The notes under the pieces were generated by a model. It ran no database searches, was not told where the DNA came from, and saw only the letters and a list, made by a program, of their open reading frames with translations. This document shows positions 27,927-37,090 of a stretch of DNA of 64,000 nucleotides, piece after piece. The translations under genes and the position numbers were made by a program. The DNA comes from CAWEHU01 sp963808965 (lineage in GTDB: Bacteria; Pseudomonadota; Alphaproteobacteria; Acetobacterales; Acetobacteraceae): positions 1 to 64,000 of the forward strand of contig CAWEHU010000005.1 of assembly GCA_963808965.1 (NCBI GenBank), written 5' to 3'. The first letter of the stretch is position 1; the number at the start of each line of letters is the position of its first letter.

Positions 27927-28892
27927 TCACAACCTGACCAGGGCCGAGCCCCAGGTCAGGCCGCCGCCCAGCGCCTCCAAGACGACGAGATCGCCCCGGC
28001 GGATGCGTCCGTCGCCCCACCCTTCCGCGAGCGCCAGCGGCACCGAGGCGGCCGAAGTATTGGCGTGCCGGTCGACCGTGACCACCACGCGCTCAGGCGG
28101 GAGGCCGAGCTTGCGCCCGATTGCGTCAATGATACGAAGATTGGCCTGATGCGGGATCAGCCAGTCCACGTCCGAGCGCCCCAGACCGTTCGTGCCTAGC
28201 GCTTCGTCGACGCTTTCGGCCAAGCGGGTAACGGCGTGGCGGAACACCTCCCGTCCATTCATGACGAGATGTCCCGGCTTGTCGGGCCGCCCCACGGCGC
28301 CGTCCACATAGAGGATGTCGCCCAACGTTCCTTGGGCGTGGAGATGGGTGGACAGCACGCCACGTCCGTCCCGCGCATCCCCGGCCCGGAGGAACACGGC
28401 GCCCGCTCCATCGCCGAACAGAACGCAGGTTCCGCGATCCTCCCAATTCATGATCCGCGAGTACACCTCGCTGCCGATGACCAGAACGCCGCGCGCCTGG
28501 CCGGTGCGGATCAAGCTGTCGGCCATCGAGATCGCATAGACGAAGCCCGCGCAGGCCGCCGCGAGATCGAACCCGAATCCCCGCGTCACGCCCAGAAGAG
28601 CCTGAACCCGCAGCGCGGTCGCCGGGAACGCCTGGTCGGGCGTGCTGGTCGCGAGAATGATGGCATCCACCTCGCTCGGCTCCGCACGCGCGTCCTGGAG
28701 AGCAGCACGCGCCGCCGCGGCGCCCATGAACGCGCAGCTTTCGCGTTCATTGGCCACATGACGCTGACGGATGCCTGTCCGCTCGCGAATCCAGGCGTCG
28801 GAGGTTTCCACCCTCTGCGCCAATTCGTCATTGGTGACGATGCGCTCAGGCAGATAACCGCCGATCCCGGCGAGGATGGAACGGTTGACCAT
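27927..28892 (-). CDS. fabH: Beta-ketoacyl-ACP synthase III
   Basis: FabH starts fatty acid synthesis by condensing acetyl-CoA with malonyl-ACP. The frame is intact at 321 residues. The catalytic triad is visible: Cys in FDLAAACAGFVYAI, His in LIPHQANLRIIDA and Asn in DRHANTSAASVPLAL. The glycine-rich end LEALGGGLTWGSALVRL is typical. It follows plsX by 8 nt, giving a plsX-fabH operon that links phospholipid and fatty acid initiation. Confidence 0.96.
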   Translation of the reverse strand: MVNRSILAGIGGYLPERIVTNDELAQRVETSDAWIRERTGIRQRHVANERESCAFMGAAAARAALQDARAEPSEVDAIILATSTPDQAFPATALRVQALLGVTRGFGFDLAAACAGFVYAISMADSLIRTGQARGVLVIGSEVYSRIMNWEDRGTCVLFGDGAGAVFLRAGDARDGRGVLSTHLHAQGTLGDILYVDGAVGRPDKPGHLVMNGREVFRHAVTRLAESVDEALGTNGLGRSDVDWLIPHQANLRIIDAIGRKLGLPPERVVVTVDRHANTSAASVPLALAEGWGDGRIRRGDLVVLEALGGGLTWGSALVRL

Positions 28893-28900
28893 TTTAGTTC

Positions 28901-29980
28901 CTATCGGGCCGCGGCGAGGCGAGGACCCTCCTCGCTTCGCTTGTCATTCACGCTGTCCGCGATCTGCGCGAGACCCTCACGGATGCGATCGTTGAAGCGA
29001 TGCACCACCATGTCCATCCCGACATCGATGGCGTGCGCGAAGCCTTCCGCGTCCGTGCCGCCATGCGATTTCACGACCACGCCGTTCAATCCGAGCATGA
29101 CGGCGCCGTTGTAGCGACGCGGATCGAGCCATTCGCGCAACCGATCGAGGCTCGGGCGCGCCAACAGATAGGCGAATTTCGCCGTCAGGCTGCTGCTGAA
29201 CACTTCGCGCAAGAGACCACCGATCAGCTTGAGCGCGCCCTCGGCGGTCTTGAGCGCGACATTGCCGGTGAACCCGTCCGTGACGATCACGTCGGTCGTC
29301 CCGGCGGCGATGTCGTGGCCCTCGACGAAGCCGTAGAACTGCGGTCCGATGTGGCTCTCGCGGATGATGTCGGCCGCCTCGCGCACGCGGTCGTCGCCTT
29401 TCAGCTCCTCCGAACCGACGTTGAGAAGTCCGATCGTTGGGGCCGGCAAACCGAGCACGGTGCGGGCGAACACGTCGCCCATGACCGCGAACTCGACCAG
29501 ATTGCGCGCGTCGCATTGCAGGTTCGCGCCCAAGTCGAGCATCACTATGTCGCCCCGCGACGAAGGCCCGATCGCGGCCATGGCCGGGCGATCGATGCCG
29601 GGCAGCGTCTTGATGACGATTTTGGCCAGCGCCAGCAACGCTCCGCTGTTTCCGGCCGACACCACGCCCGCCACCTCTCCGCCCGCGACCGCGTCGATGG
29701 CGACCCGCATGGAGGCTCCGCGCATACGCAGGGCGGCCGTCGGCTTCAACTCGTTGTCGATGACGTCCGGCGCGTGGCGCACGACGCAGGCTTTGGCGGC
29801 GCGCTGGTAGCGGCCGAGAAGAGGAGCGATCCGCGCCTGGTCGCCGACAAGCAGAAAACGGGCCGACGGGTGGCGTTCGGCCGCGATGGAAAGCCCCTCG
29901 ACCACGATCTCAGGTGCGCGGTCGCCGCCCATCGCGTCGATCGCCAGGCTGAAAGTCGAAATCGCGGAGGGCGCACTCAC
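28901..29980 (-). CDS. plsX: Phosphate acyltransferase PlsX
   Basis: PlsX makes acyl-phosphate from acyl-ACP for phospholipid synthesis at the membrane surface. The sequence shows SLAIDAMGGDRAPEIVVEG, VVSAGNSGALLALAKIVIK, MLDLGANLQCDARNLVEFA and DVIVTDGFTGNVALKTAEG. I chose GTG at 29980 because the frame extended to 30052 would overlap rpmF, and homology begins about six residues after this GTG. The protein is 359 residues, near normal. It lies 31 nt after rpmF. Confidence 0.94.
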   Translation of the reverse strand: MSAPSAISTFSLAIDAMGGDRAPEIVVEGLSIAAERHPSARFLLVGDQARIAPLLGRYQRAAKACVVRHAPDVIDNELKPTAALRMRGASMRVAIDAVAGGEVAGVVSAGNSGALLALAKIVIKTLPGIDRPAMAAIGPSSRGDIVMLDLGANLQCDARNLVEFAVMGDVFARTVLGLPAPTIGLLNVGSEELKGDDRVREAADIIRESHIGPQFYGFVEGHDIAAGTTDVIVTDGFTGNVALKTAEGALKLIGGLLREVFSSSLTAKFAYLLARPSLDRLREWLDPRRYNGAVMLGLNGVVVKSHGGTDAEGFAHAIDVGMDMVVHRFNDRIREGLAQIADSVNDKRSEEGPRLAAAR

Positions 29981-30011
29981 GGTCGGACTGCCGGCACGCC
30001 GTGCGACCGGG

Positions 30012-30215
30012 TCAGGCGCGAACGACGCCCTTGAGCGCCTTTCCGGCTGCAACCACCTCGCGGCCGTCGTAGTGACCGCAGTGGCTGCACACGTGGTGCG
30101 GGCGCTTCAACTCGCCGCAATTCGGGCACTCCGCATGGGCCTCGGCCCTCAACGCCTCGTGACTCCGCCGCATTCCCGCCCGTGAGGGCGAGGTCTTTCT
30201 TTTGGGAACGGCCAT
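30012..30215 (-). CDS. rpmF: 50S ribosomal protein L32
   Basis: The 67-residue protein begins MAVPKRKTSPSRAGMRRSHE, the invariant L32 start. CPNCGELKRPHHVCSHCGHY supplies the CxxC...CxxC zinc ribbon. The longer upstream frame (from 30242) lacks conservation, so the internal ATG is the start. It lies between a DUF177 protein and plsX, the usual bacterial arrangement. Confidence 0.97.
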   Translation of the reverse strand: MAVPKRKTSPSRAGMRRSHEALRAEAHAECPNCGELKRPHHVCSHCGHYDGREVVAAGKALKGVVRA

Positions 30216-30364
30216 AGTGGGACTGCGCCCCTCCGGTCTCATTGACGCGCGGCGCCGGAGGATCGTTCCGTGCGGCAGCCGTCACATTCTGGCAACAACG
30301 CGAGGCGCGCCCTCTAGCAGAGCAGCGGATGACCCGCAAGGGACGGGGCCGATCCGCGGACATC

Positions 30365-30872
30365 CTAATGCGGCCGCTTCAGGGCTGCCAGACGCCGCGA
30401 AAGGATGCTCGGGCTCTGTTGCATCACCCACCGGCAGCGTCGCCCCGGGTTTGCGCGGGTACGGGTCGAGTGCCAGCGCCAGTTGTTCGGCGGCCGCCTC
30501 ACCGAGATCGAGGACGCCGCCTTCGTAGGCCACCTCGTCTTCCAATTCGGGGTCTGGGTCGTCGCTCTCGGTCCCCGACGGGACGAAGCGGAGCCGGAAT
30601 CGCTCCTCCACCTCCGCCTCGAACTCGTCCAAAGTGAGCACGCAGCTACGCACGACTTGCGCCTGGAGGTGGCCGGCCGCCTCGAACGTCGCTCCCGGCC
30701 CACTGGTCAGCCAAAAGTGGCAGCGGAGTCGGAGAATAGCCGGAATCCCAAGCCGCTGCGCCAAAGCTGCGCGCTCCGAGGCGCTGGCGTTTACCGTATT
30801 TTCCAGACCTTGCGGGCCGATCCGGTCCGTCGGCACGGGCCGGTGCAGCTCGGGGATCACCTTATCCGTCAT
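30365..30872 (-). CDS. DUF177/YceD family protein, one frameshift near C-terminus
   Basis: DUF177 proteins precede rpmF in most bacteria and have been linked to ribosomal RNA maturation; the exact role is unsettled. Visible are LRLRCHFWLTSGPGATFEAA, LQAQVVRSCVLTLDEFEAEV and VLDLGEAAAEQLALALDPYP. The conserved Cys of the family is in RSCVLT. One extra base near 30391 hides the natural end FAALAALKRPH, and the corrected span is 3n+1. The ATG overlaps the stop of the upstream chaperone gene (ATGA). Confidence 0.85.
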
Positions 30873-31456
30873 TGGACCGCCTCCGACGCCGAGAGGAAGG
30901 ATATACGGCCCGACGCGAGCGGCCCCAAATCCTGCCTGGCGAGGTGCGCATCCTGCGCCAGCGCCAGTCTGGTCATCGCCGCCGCAGCGCCCGCCGGCAC
31001 GGCGTTTCCCCGCCAGATATTGCGTCCTAGCGCCACCTCGAGCGAGGCAAGGTCGTCCGCCGCGAGCGCCCCTTCATAGGCGGCGGCGCGCCCGTGGAGC
31101 GCCTCCCACATTGCCCGGACGCGCTTTCCGACGGACAGATCCCCGACGCCCATCTCCCGAAGGTTGTTGTCCATGTCGCTGAACATGGCGTCGAACACCG
31201 CCTGCGCGAGCGCAGGACCCGGGTGCGGGGCGTGGCGCAGCCGGCGGATCACCAGGAAGGCGTGCAGCCCGACCAAGTCGAATCGGCCGTCGAGCGTGTC
31301 CGGGACGCCCAGCGAGGTATAGAAAAACGGATCGCGGGCAGCCATGACGGCGGCCTTGTAAAGCATGAAGCCCGGCCGCTCGTGCCGGCTGTGACGCAGG
31401 AGACCCAGGAACGCCATCCTCTCCATCCGGTCGTTGGTCCCGCCGCTAATTGACAT
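30869..31456 (-). CDS. Ubiquinol-cytochrome c chaperone, CBP3 family
   Basis: CBP3-type proteins help assemble cytochrome b of the bc1 complex. Matching segments are MLYKAAVMAARDPFFYTSLG, VPDTLDGRFDLVGLHAFLVI and QAVFDAMFSDMDNNLREMGV, GDLSVGKRVRAMWEALHGR. There is no signal or membrane segment in its 195 residues. It is coupled to the DUF177 gene and divergent from bamE, an arrangement widespread in alphaproteobacteria. Confidence 0.92.
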   Translation of the reverse strand: MSISGGTNDRMERMAFLGLLRHSRHERPGFMLYKAAVMAARDPFFYTSLGVPDTLDGRFDLVGLHAFLVIRRLRHAPHPGPALAQAVFDAMFSDMDNNLREMGVGDLSVGKRVRAMWEALHGRAAAYEGALAADDLASLEVALGRNIWRGNAVPAGAAAAMTRLALAQDAHLARQDLGPLASGRISFLSASEAVQ

Positions 31457-31604
31457 GGGCCGGCGGTCGTGACACGCCGATTTCGACGCCGTGTAGCAGA
31501 TGAGTTGTCAAATAGCGTGCCGCCCGTCGCGATCAATCGAGCGGCCTTGGCCGCACATCTTGCTGCGCGCCGCTGATTACGTCGGTTGACGAAGGATCCT
31601 TCGC

Positions 31605-32138
31605 GTGCCCCTGTCTTCGCTTGCTCTCCGATGGCGCTCCGTTCGCCCCCTCCCGTCCCTTGCAGGCCTCCTCCTGCTCGCCGGATGCAGCTTCTTTCAA
31701 GCTCAGTCGCAGATCCGCGGCAATAAGGTGGACCCGGACGCTCTCAAAGAGCTGACCCCCGGCACGTCCAGCCGCGCGGACGCCACCGCCCTGCTCGGCT
31801 CCCCGACCGCCAAGGCGACCTTCGACGACAACACCTGGATCTACATAAACGAAACGACGCGGCCGCGTATCGGCCGCACCCCGGGGGTTCTGAACCAGCA
31901 GGTGGTGGTGCTCACGTTCAACGATCAAGGCGTGCTGCAGAACGTGAAGCGTCTCAATCAGGACAATTCGCTCCCCGTGAACGTGGTCTCCCGCGCGACG
32001 CCCTCCCCCGGCAGTGAGGCCTCCATCATGCAGCAATTGCTCGGCAATGTCGGCCGGTTCAACGCGGGATCCGCTGCGGGCGGCGCGCTCGGGCAGAACG
32101 AGGCTCCAAGCGGCGGCGCGCCCAGCCCGGGGCAGTAA
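31605..32138 (+). CDS. bamE: Outer membrane assembly lipoprotein BamE
   Basis: BamE is a lipoprotein of the BAM complex that inserts outer-membrane proteins. A signal peptide ends in the lipobox LLAGC. The SmpA/OmlA domain follows: IRGNKVDPDALKELTPGTSS, RADATALLGSPTAKATFDDN, TWIYINETTR. The C-terminal tail is Gly/Ala-rich and longer than the E. coli protein. The start is a GTG at 31605. It is divergent from the CBP3 gene. Confidence 0.92.
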   Translation: MPLSSLALRWRSVRPLPSLAGLLLLAGCSFFQAQSQIRGNKVDPDALKELTPGTSSRADATALLGSPTAKATFDDNTWIYINETTRPRIGRTPGVLNQQVVVLTFNDQGVLQNVKRLNQDNSLPVNVVSRATPSPGSEASIMQQLLGNVGRFNAGSAAGGALGQNEAPSGGAPSPGQ

Positions 32139-32145
32139 GCGCACG

Positions 32146-32173
32146 GCCGGGCCGGCGATGACGCAGGCCCGGC
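32146..32173. terminator. Hairpin between convergent genes
   Basis: GCCGGGCC (32146-32153) and GGCCCGGC (32166-32173) form a perfect 8-bp stem with a 12-nt loop, just after the bamE stop and before the stop of the convergent oxidoreductase gene. There is no T-run, so it is a possible bidirectional terminator only. Confidence 0.4.
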
Positions 32174-32180
32174 GCGGAGC

Positions 32181-33617
32181 TCAACCGGTATAGGACAACG
32201 CCGCCGTCCTCGGTACCGGCTCGGACGGCGCTGCGGCCTTCACCAGTCCAGCCATGTGCTGAGCGAGGAACTCACATTGCCGCCGGATATCCGGCACGGC
32301 CGTCATCTCCCAAAACGCGCCCTTTGTCACCGGGCCGACTGCGAACAGCCGACGCGAAATCTCCCCCGAACGCTTCCTGAGCGCGCACGTGCCGGTGACA
32401 TCCAGCCCGAGCCGGAGCGGATCGGGGCGCGCCGTGCCCTCGTCCAGCAGGGAGCGGATCAGCCGATCGGAGATCCGGTCGTAATCGGCGGTCGGACCAG
32501 AGCAGTTCACCACGCGAGCCACCCGCAGGGTTTCACTCCCGTCGGTCCCGCGCGGGCGAAACAACACCTGGACCGTGTCCCCCGTCGTCTCGTAGCGCCG
32601 CACACGGCCGGCGTGAACATGGAGTTGCCCTTCGGCGCGCGCGCGGTCGATCCGGTCCGCAACTTGCCCCGCCATGCGATGACGGTGCACTTCCCACCAC
32701 GGGCGCAGGTGCCGAAGGAAGCGCGCCTTGTCCCCGGGCGACATCGTTTGCCAAACGTCCTGCATGAAAGGCCGCAACGCGTCGACGACCGGTTGCCAGC
32801 TCCCGCCAGCCTGCATCGAGTTGCGTGCTTCGTCGCGCAGGAAGCGGGTCAATTCGGTGAGCACCACCGGGAACGCGTGCGGCTCGGCGAGCGGACGCAT
32901 TGCTCCGCTCGCGTGCCGGTGCGGCAGCAGGCCGCGGCGCGAAAGCGCGTGGATTGGGCCGGTGTGGCCCTGGTCCAGAAGGGAAATCACTTGGTCCACC
33001 ATCGTGAGCCCAGTGCCGATCAGCAGCACGGGGCTGGCCGGATCCAGCCCCGCCAAGGCTTCTGGGGCCCAGGGATCGGGCCGGTAAAACGCGGTATCAT
33101 AGAAAGCGGGGTCGGCGAGCGGCATGGGTGCGGGAGGGAAATTGCCCGTGGCGAGAACCACAAAATCCGCCTCGATCCGACGGTCGCGATCCAGCTGTAA
33201 CGTGAGCGCCTTGCCGTCGCGGTCGATCCGCAACACATCGCCGCGAACCAGTTCCAGCCGGTGAGCGGGCTCTCGCTTCAGCTCCTCCTTGAGCAGGCTG
33301 CGCACATAGGCGCCGAAAGCCCGCCGCGGAACGAAACAGGAAGTGGAAGGGATCGCGCCATCCGACCATTGCCCGGGCTGAGCCTGGAGCCATTCGATAA
33401 AATGCGAGGGGCGATCGTGAAATGCACTCATCCGCCCCGCCGGCACGTTCAAAAGATGGCTGGGATTTCCTGTGGAATAGGCTTGCCCGCGGCCGAACTG
33501 GCTGTTGCGCTCGATCAGTCTTATGCGTGTGGCGGGTGGACAACGCCGCAAAAGGTGGAGCGAGAGCAAGGTGCCGCTGAAGCCCGCACCCACGATGGCA
33601 ATGGTGCTACCGATCAT
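32181..33617 (-). CDS. FAD/NAD(P)-binding protein, YdhS/HpyO-like
   Basis: The start STIAIVGAGFSGTLLSLHLL is a Rossmann FAD-binding motif. GRGQAYSTGNPSHLLNVPAG, RMSAFHDRPSHFIEWLQ and the second nucleotide motif VLLIGTGLTMVDQVISLLDQ are typical of the COG4529 family. FVVLATGNFPPAP is the flavin-monooxygenase-type ATG motif. Members include the urate hydroxylase HpyO, but most are uncharacterised, and the neighbours give no substrate. The frame is intact at 478 residues and is transcribed toward bamE. Confidence 0.88.
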   Translation of the reverse strand: MIGSTIAIVGAGFSGTLLSLHLLRRCPPATRIRLIERNSQFGRGQAYSTGNPSHLLNVPAGRMSAFHDRPSHFIEWLQAQPGQWSDGAIPSTSCFVPRRAFGAYVRSLLKEELKREPAHRLELVRGDVLRIDRDGKALTLQLDRDRRIEADFVVLATGNFPPAPMPLADPAFYDTAFYRPDPWAPEALAGLDPASPVLLIGTGLTMVDQVISLLDQGHTGPIHALSRRGLLPHRHASGAMRPLAEPHAFPVVLTELTRFLRDEARNSMQAGGSWQPVVDALRPFMQDVWQTMSPGDKARFLRHLRPWWEVHRHRMAGQVADRIDRARAEGQLHVHAGRVRRYETTGDTVQVLFRPRGTDGSETLRVARVVNCSGPTADYDRISDRLIRSLLDEGTARPDPLRLGLDVTGTCALRKRSGEISRRLFAVGPVTKGAFWEMTAVPDIRRQCEFLAQHMAGLVKAAAPSEPVPRTAALSYTG

Positions 33618-33793
33618 TCAGAACTCTCCGCGGATGTGTTCCAGTCAAGTTCGCAATTCTACTACAAACCCGAGGCACACGGAGCCGGCAAATCCTTGCG
33701 AAAAGATCCTACACCTGGCCGGACCAGGCGGCCCTCTGAAAACAACGCTCGGCGACTCAGTCGAGCGGCGGCGCGTTGCGCCTCGATCAGGCG

Positions 33794-35263
33794 TCACAGA
33801 TGAAGCGTGTTCTTGAAAATCTTTCCGTCTTTCATGATGATCAAGAAATTCCTGTCGGGATCGGCGACGCGCTGAATGTCTTGCAGTGGGTTGCCGTCTA
33901 CCAGAAGCAGATCGGCCATCGCGCCTTCCTCGATGACACCAAGCTTGCCCGGATAGGGATTACGCGGCCCCGACAAGGCGAGCAGTTCGGCGTTCACCGC
34001 GGTTGCCATGCTCAGAATCTCGGCATTGCCGTACCACCGGCTCAGATGTGTCAGCATCGTGCCCTGACGCGCTGTCAAGGGTTCGGAAAATAGCAGGTCC
34101 GAGCCGAAAGCTGTCCGAACCCCGTTCGTCTTGGCCAGCGTATACGCCGTATTCGTGCCGGCGAAGACCTCCAGCATCTTGGCCCGGCTCGGTCCGGACA
34201 ATTCGACCGCGTCATTGTCGTCCAAGAACGGCTGGATGCTTAACCACACGCCGCTCTCCGCCATCAACCGGGCTGTGGCCGCGTCCATCAGATGAGCGTG
34301 CTCGATGCATTTAGCCCCGGCGGCAATGGCCCGGCCGATCGACGGCGGTGTGTAGGCATGCACCATCACGTAGGTGTTCCAGTCGCTTGCCGTACCGACC
34401 GCGGCGCGCAACTCGGGCTCGCTGAAGGTCACCATGTCCAGCGGGCTGCGTGGTGTTGACACACCGCCGCTGCCCATAAGTTTGATCTGGGACGCGCCTT
34501 GCATCAACTGCTCGCGTACCCGTAAGCGGACTTCGTCGGCACTGTCGGCGATCATGCTGCTTCCCATCCGCTCCAGCGCGCTGAGCGGGCCGCCGGGGCG
34601 TCTCGGTAGATCGGACAAAAGGCGCAAGTCGCCGTGACCACCGGTCGTCGTAATCATGGCGCCGGACGGATAGATCCGGGGTCCGGTTATCAATCCCGCG
34701 TCGATCGCGTGCTTGAGCGGGAAGACGGGACCGCCGGCATCCCGGATCGTCGTAAAGCCCCGCATCAACGTGCGTTTGGCTTCGACGCCGGCCATGAGAA
34801 AGATAGTGCCAGCGTCGGCCGTCATCAGCGTCTGCATCGGCATCGCCGCGTACAGAGCGTGCCAGTGCATGTCGATCAGGCCGGGCATCAGGACGCGGCC
34901 GCCACAATCGATCACCTGCGCATCATCGGGCGCCGCAGGATTGCCGGCCGCCACGGCCTCGATTCGGTTATCTCGTACCAGCACACGAAGCCCGTCACGC
35001 AATCCGGCCGAGTTACCGTCGAACAGACGGAGGTTCGTAAATAGGATCGGCCGCGAAGACGATACGGGCGAGGGTGTCGATTGCGCGTTGGCGAGTTTGG
35101 GCAAACCAAGTGAAGCGATCGAGGTTGCAATGCCGGCGACAACGCCGCGTCGAGAAACATCGAGTGCGAGCCGCCGCGTGAGCGATTGGATTTCCGGTCT
35201 GTGACAAAGGCAACCGGACAGGCCGCCCAATGTCCCGGCGTCCTCTGACGTGCAAGAGAACAT
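33794..35263 (-). CDS. Amidohydrolase family protein, probable Tat substrate
   Basis: A twin-arginine motif SRRGVV (residues 37-42) and a hydrophobic stretch ending AQS suggest export by Tat. The metal-dependent hydrolase domain shows LMPGLIDMHWHALYAA (HxH), IKLMGSGGVSTP (probable bridging lysine), VHAYTPPSIG, KCIEHAHLMDAAT and AFGSDLLFSEPL (aspartate). This set matches imidazolonepropionase/prolidase-like amidohydrolases. The exact amide or peptide substrate is unknown. The start codon ATG overlaps the divergent small ORF start, and a later start nearer the Tat motif is possible. Confidence 0.88.
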   Translation of the reverse strand: MFSCTSEDAGTLGGLSGCLCHRPEIQSLTRRLALDVSRRGVVAGIATSIASLGLPKLANAQSTPSPVSSSRPILFTNLRLFDGNSAGLRDGLRVLVRDNRIEAVAAGNPAAPDDAQVIDCGGRVLMPGLIDMHWHALYAAMPMQTLMTADAGTIFLMAGVEAKRTLMRGFTTIRDAGGPVFPLKHAIDAGLITGPRIYPSGAMITTTGGHGDLRLLSDLPRRPGGPLSALERMGSSMIADSADEVRLRVREQLMQGASQIKLMGSGGVSTPRSPLDMVTFSEPELRAAVGTASDWNTYVMVHAYTPPSIGRAIAAGAKCIEHAHLMDAATARLMAESGVWLSIQPFLDDNDAVELSGPSRAKMLEVFAGTNTAYTLAKTNGVRTAFGSDLLFSEPLTARQGTMLTHLSRWYGNAEILSMATAVNAELLALSGPRNPYPGKLGVIEEGAMADLLLVDGNPLQDIQRVADPDRNFLIIMKDGKIFKNTLHL

Positions 35264-35465
35264 GGCTCGCCTCCAAGCATATCGGATGCTAACGGGTCAG
35301 CTCACGTATCACTGTGACGGGCTGTTGAACAACATCAAGGCGAAGTATCCAGGGAACCGGATCATCGCATTGGATTTTGGCCGGGGCGTTGCCGTCGTCC
35401 AGCTGCCCAGCGGCGAGACGCGAGCCGTGAACTTCGACACCACCACGCTCGCCGTCAAGAGCTGA
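35262..35465 (+). CDS. Small hypothetical protein
   Basis: The frame of 67 codons starts MARLQAYRMLTGQLTYHCDG and ends AVNFDTTTLAVKS, with a weak AAGAGA ribosome site upstream. It has one cysteine and a beta-rich middle (RIIALDFGRGVAVVQLPSGE). I do not recognise it. Its ATG (35262) overlaps the amidohydrolase ATG on the other strand. It could be real or chance. Confidence 0.35.
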   Translation: MARLQAYRMLTGQLTYHCDGLLNNIKAKYPGNRIIALDFGRGVAVVQLPSGETRAVNFDTTTLAVKS

Positions 35466-35581
35466 CGGCGGCCACTGGCCTGATAAGGGGCTTTGGAGGC
35501 AAGCAGGCACAAGACACTGTTTCCGGGCGGGCTCACGGCTGAAGCACTGCCTCCGCCGTTGCTCGCTCGATATTCGAGGGA

Positions 35582-36052
35582 TCAGCGCGGGGCTGAAGTC
35601 CCCGGTGCCTGAGGCTGAACCATCATGGGCCCTCCGGCCGGTACTGAATTGCCTAAGCTGAACATGCACTGAGCGAAGGCATTGTCATATTGCGCCTGGA
35701 TGGAACTCTGGGCATTCGAACTTCTCATCGCGCCCAGTCCGGCGCCGCCAAGTGCGCCGGCGCCGGCGCCGATTCCCGCGCCCCGACCACCCCCGACCGC
35801 AGCCCCCAGTCCAGCTCCCAGCGCGGTCGTCAGCCCCGCTGTCGCAAGCCCACGCAGATTGGCGCCCTGCGCCTGATCTCTGACGGCCTGCTCGGCGAAC
35901 TGCCTGCAGACGGCCTGATCGTTCTGGAAGCTCGAAAATGATGTATTGGGGCCCGGCATCACTTGAACGGTCGGGCCCATCGGTGTCTGGGCGCAGGCTC
36001 CAAGCAATAGCGCAGCCGCCAGAGCCACGGAGCTGTAAGCATGTCGTGTCAT
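35582..36052 (-). CDS. Glycine-zipper lipoprotein
   Basis: The signal peptide MTRHAYSSVALAAALLLGAC ends in a lipobox cysteine. A soluble segment (NDQAVCRQFAEQAVRDQAQG) is followed by an alternating glycine stretch, LGAGLGAAVGGGRGAGIGAG, typical of the glycine-zipper membrane hairpin. The C-terminus has AQYDNAFAQCMFSLGNSV, a conserved family ending. The chosen ATG at 36052 precedes the signal peptide; the frame upstream is not signal-like. It is likely an envelope protein of unknown role. A perfect palindrome lies 38 nt upstream. Confidence 0.75.
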   Translation of the reverse strand: MTRHAYSSVALAAALLLGACAQTPMGPTVQVMPGPNTSFSSFQNDQAVCRQFAEQAVRDQAQGANLRGLATAGLTTALGAGLGAAVGGGRGAGIGAGAGALGGAGLGAMRSSNAQSSIQAQYDNAFAQCMFSLGNSVPAGGPMMVQPQAPGTSAPR

Positions 36053-36089
36053 GGCAAATTTGTCCCGATGTCTGCGACGAAGTTGACCT

Positions 36090-36107
36090 GGAGATGACGT
36101 CATCTCC
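36090..36107. promoter_or_regulatory. Perfect 18-bp palindrome, candidate operator
   Basis: GGAGATGACGTCATCTCC is fully self-complementary with no spacer. It lies in the 237-nt region between the glycine-zipper lipoprotein gene and mazG, 38 nt upstream of the lipoprotein ATG. The position suits a transcription factor site; the factor is unknown. Confidence 0.5.
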
Positions 36108-36289
36108 GGCGAGAAAGACAGACGATGCGGGCCACCCCGCAACCTGGTTGTAGGATGCGTTGTGGTTGTTCCGGCGTCAATCGAGCTGTATCGGCCTTAC
36201 CAGGTCGGTGGCACGCGAGTGACTGATCCAATATTGCGCGCCGTTGCTGGGGCGGATTATGGGCGCGCCATGCACGCGAGGAAAACACA

Positions 36290-37090
36290 ATGACCGACGC
36301 CGCGACGGAGTTGCGACGCCTGCTGGAGGTAATGGCCGCTCTCCGCGATCCGGTGCGCGGCTGTCCGTGGGACAGGGAGCAGCGCTTCGAGACGATCGCT
36401 CCGTACACGATCGAAGAGGCGTATGAAGTGGCGGACGCGATAGCCCGCGCCGATTACGACGCCTTGCCGGACGAGTTGGGGGACCTCCTGTTCCAGGTGG
36501 TCTACCACGCTCGCATCGCAGAGGAAGAGGGTCGCTTCACCTTCGCGGATGTCGCGCGTGCGATCGCCGACAAGATGATTCGCCGCCACCCGCACGTGTT
36601 CGGCGAGAGCGCAGCGCTCGGCCACGCCGCGCAGAGCGGGCAATGGGAAGCCCAGAAGGACGCGGAACGAGCGGGCCGCGCCGAGCACGGAACGCTGGCC
36701 GGCATTCCCGCCGCGTTGCCTGCTCTCACCCGGGCGAGCAAGCTCACGGCCCGTGCCGCGCGGACCGGCTTCGATTGGCCCGATGCGCTGGCCGTGCTTG
36801 AGAAGCTCGACGAGGAGGTCGCGGAACTTCGGGCCGAGCTGTCCGGGGCAAATCCGGACCGGCTGGCGGACGAGGTGGGCGACTTGTTGTTCGTTCTCGC
36901 CAATCTGGCGCGGAAGCTCGATCTCGATCCCGAAAACTGTCTTCGCCAGGCAAACGGGAAGTTTACCCGGCGATTTCAGGCGATGGAGGAGCATTTCGAG
37001 AGCATGGGGCGTTCCCTCGGCGAGCATAGCCTCGAGCGGATGGAAGCCGCCTGGCAAGCCGTGAAGCAAGCGGGATCGGAGCGAGCCTGA
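36290..37090 (+). CDS. mazG: Nucleoside triphosphate pyrophosphohydrolase MazG
   Basis: MazG hydrolyses nucleoside triphosphates to monophosphates and pyrophosphate, which protects against aberrant nucleotides. The frame is intact at 266 residues with two MazG repeats. The first is CPWDREQRFETIAPYTIEEA, YEVADAI...LPDELGDLLFQVVYHA; the second is LDEEVAELRAELSG...LADEVGDLLFVLANLA. The EExxE and DExGD metal motifs are present. KDAERAGRAEHGTLAGIPAA links the repeats. It is a stand-alone housekeeping type, unrelated to a toxin pair. Confidence 0.95.
   Translation: MTDAATELRRLLEVMAALRDPVRGCPWDREQRFETIAPYTIEEAYEVADAIARADYDALPDELGDLLFQVVYHARIAEEEGRFTFADVARAIADKMIRRHPHVFGESAALGHAAQSGQWEAQKDAERAGRAEHGTLAGIPAALPALTRASKLTARAARTGFDWPDALAVLEKLDEEVAELRAELSGANPDRLADEVGDLLFVLANLARKLDLDPENCLRQANGKFTRRFQAMEEHFESMGRSLGEHSLERMEAAWQAVKQAGSERA

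Noticed and set aside
29000..30034. Plus-strand frame opposite plsX
   Set aside because: It is fully antisense to plsX, whose motifs are clear.
35261..35264. Taking the small ORF at 35262-35465 as a confident gene
   Set aside because: It has only 67 codons, a weak ribosome site and no recognised family; it is kept as a low-confidence entry only.
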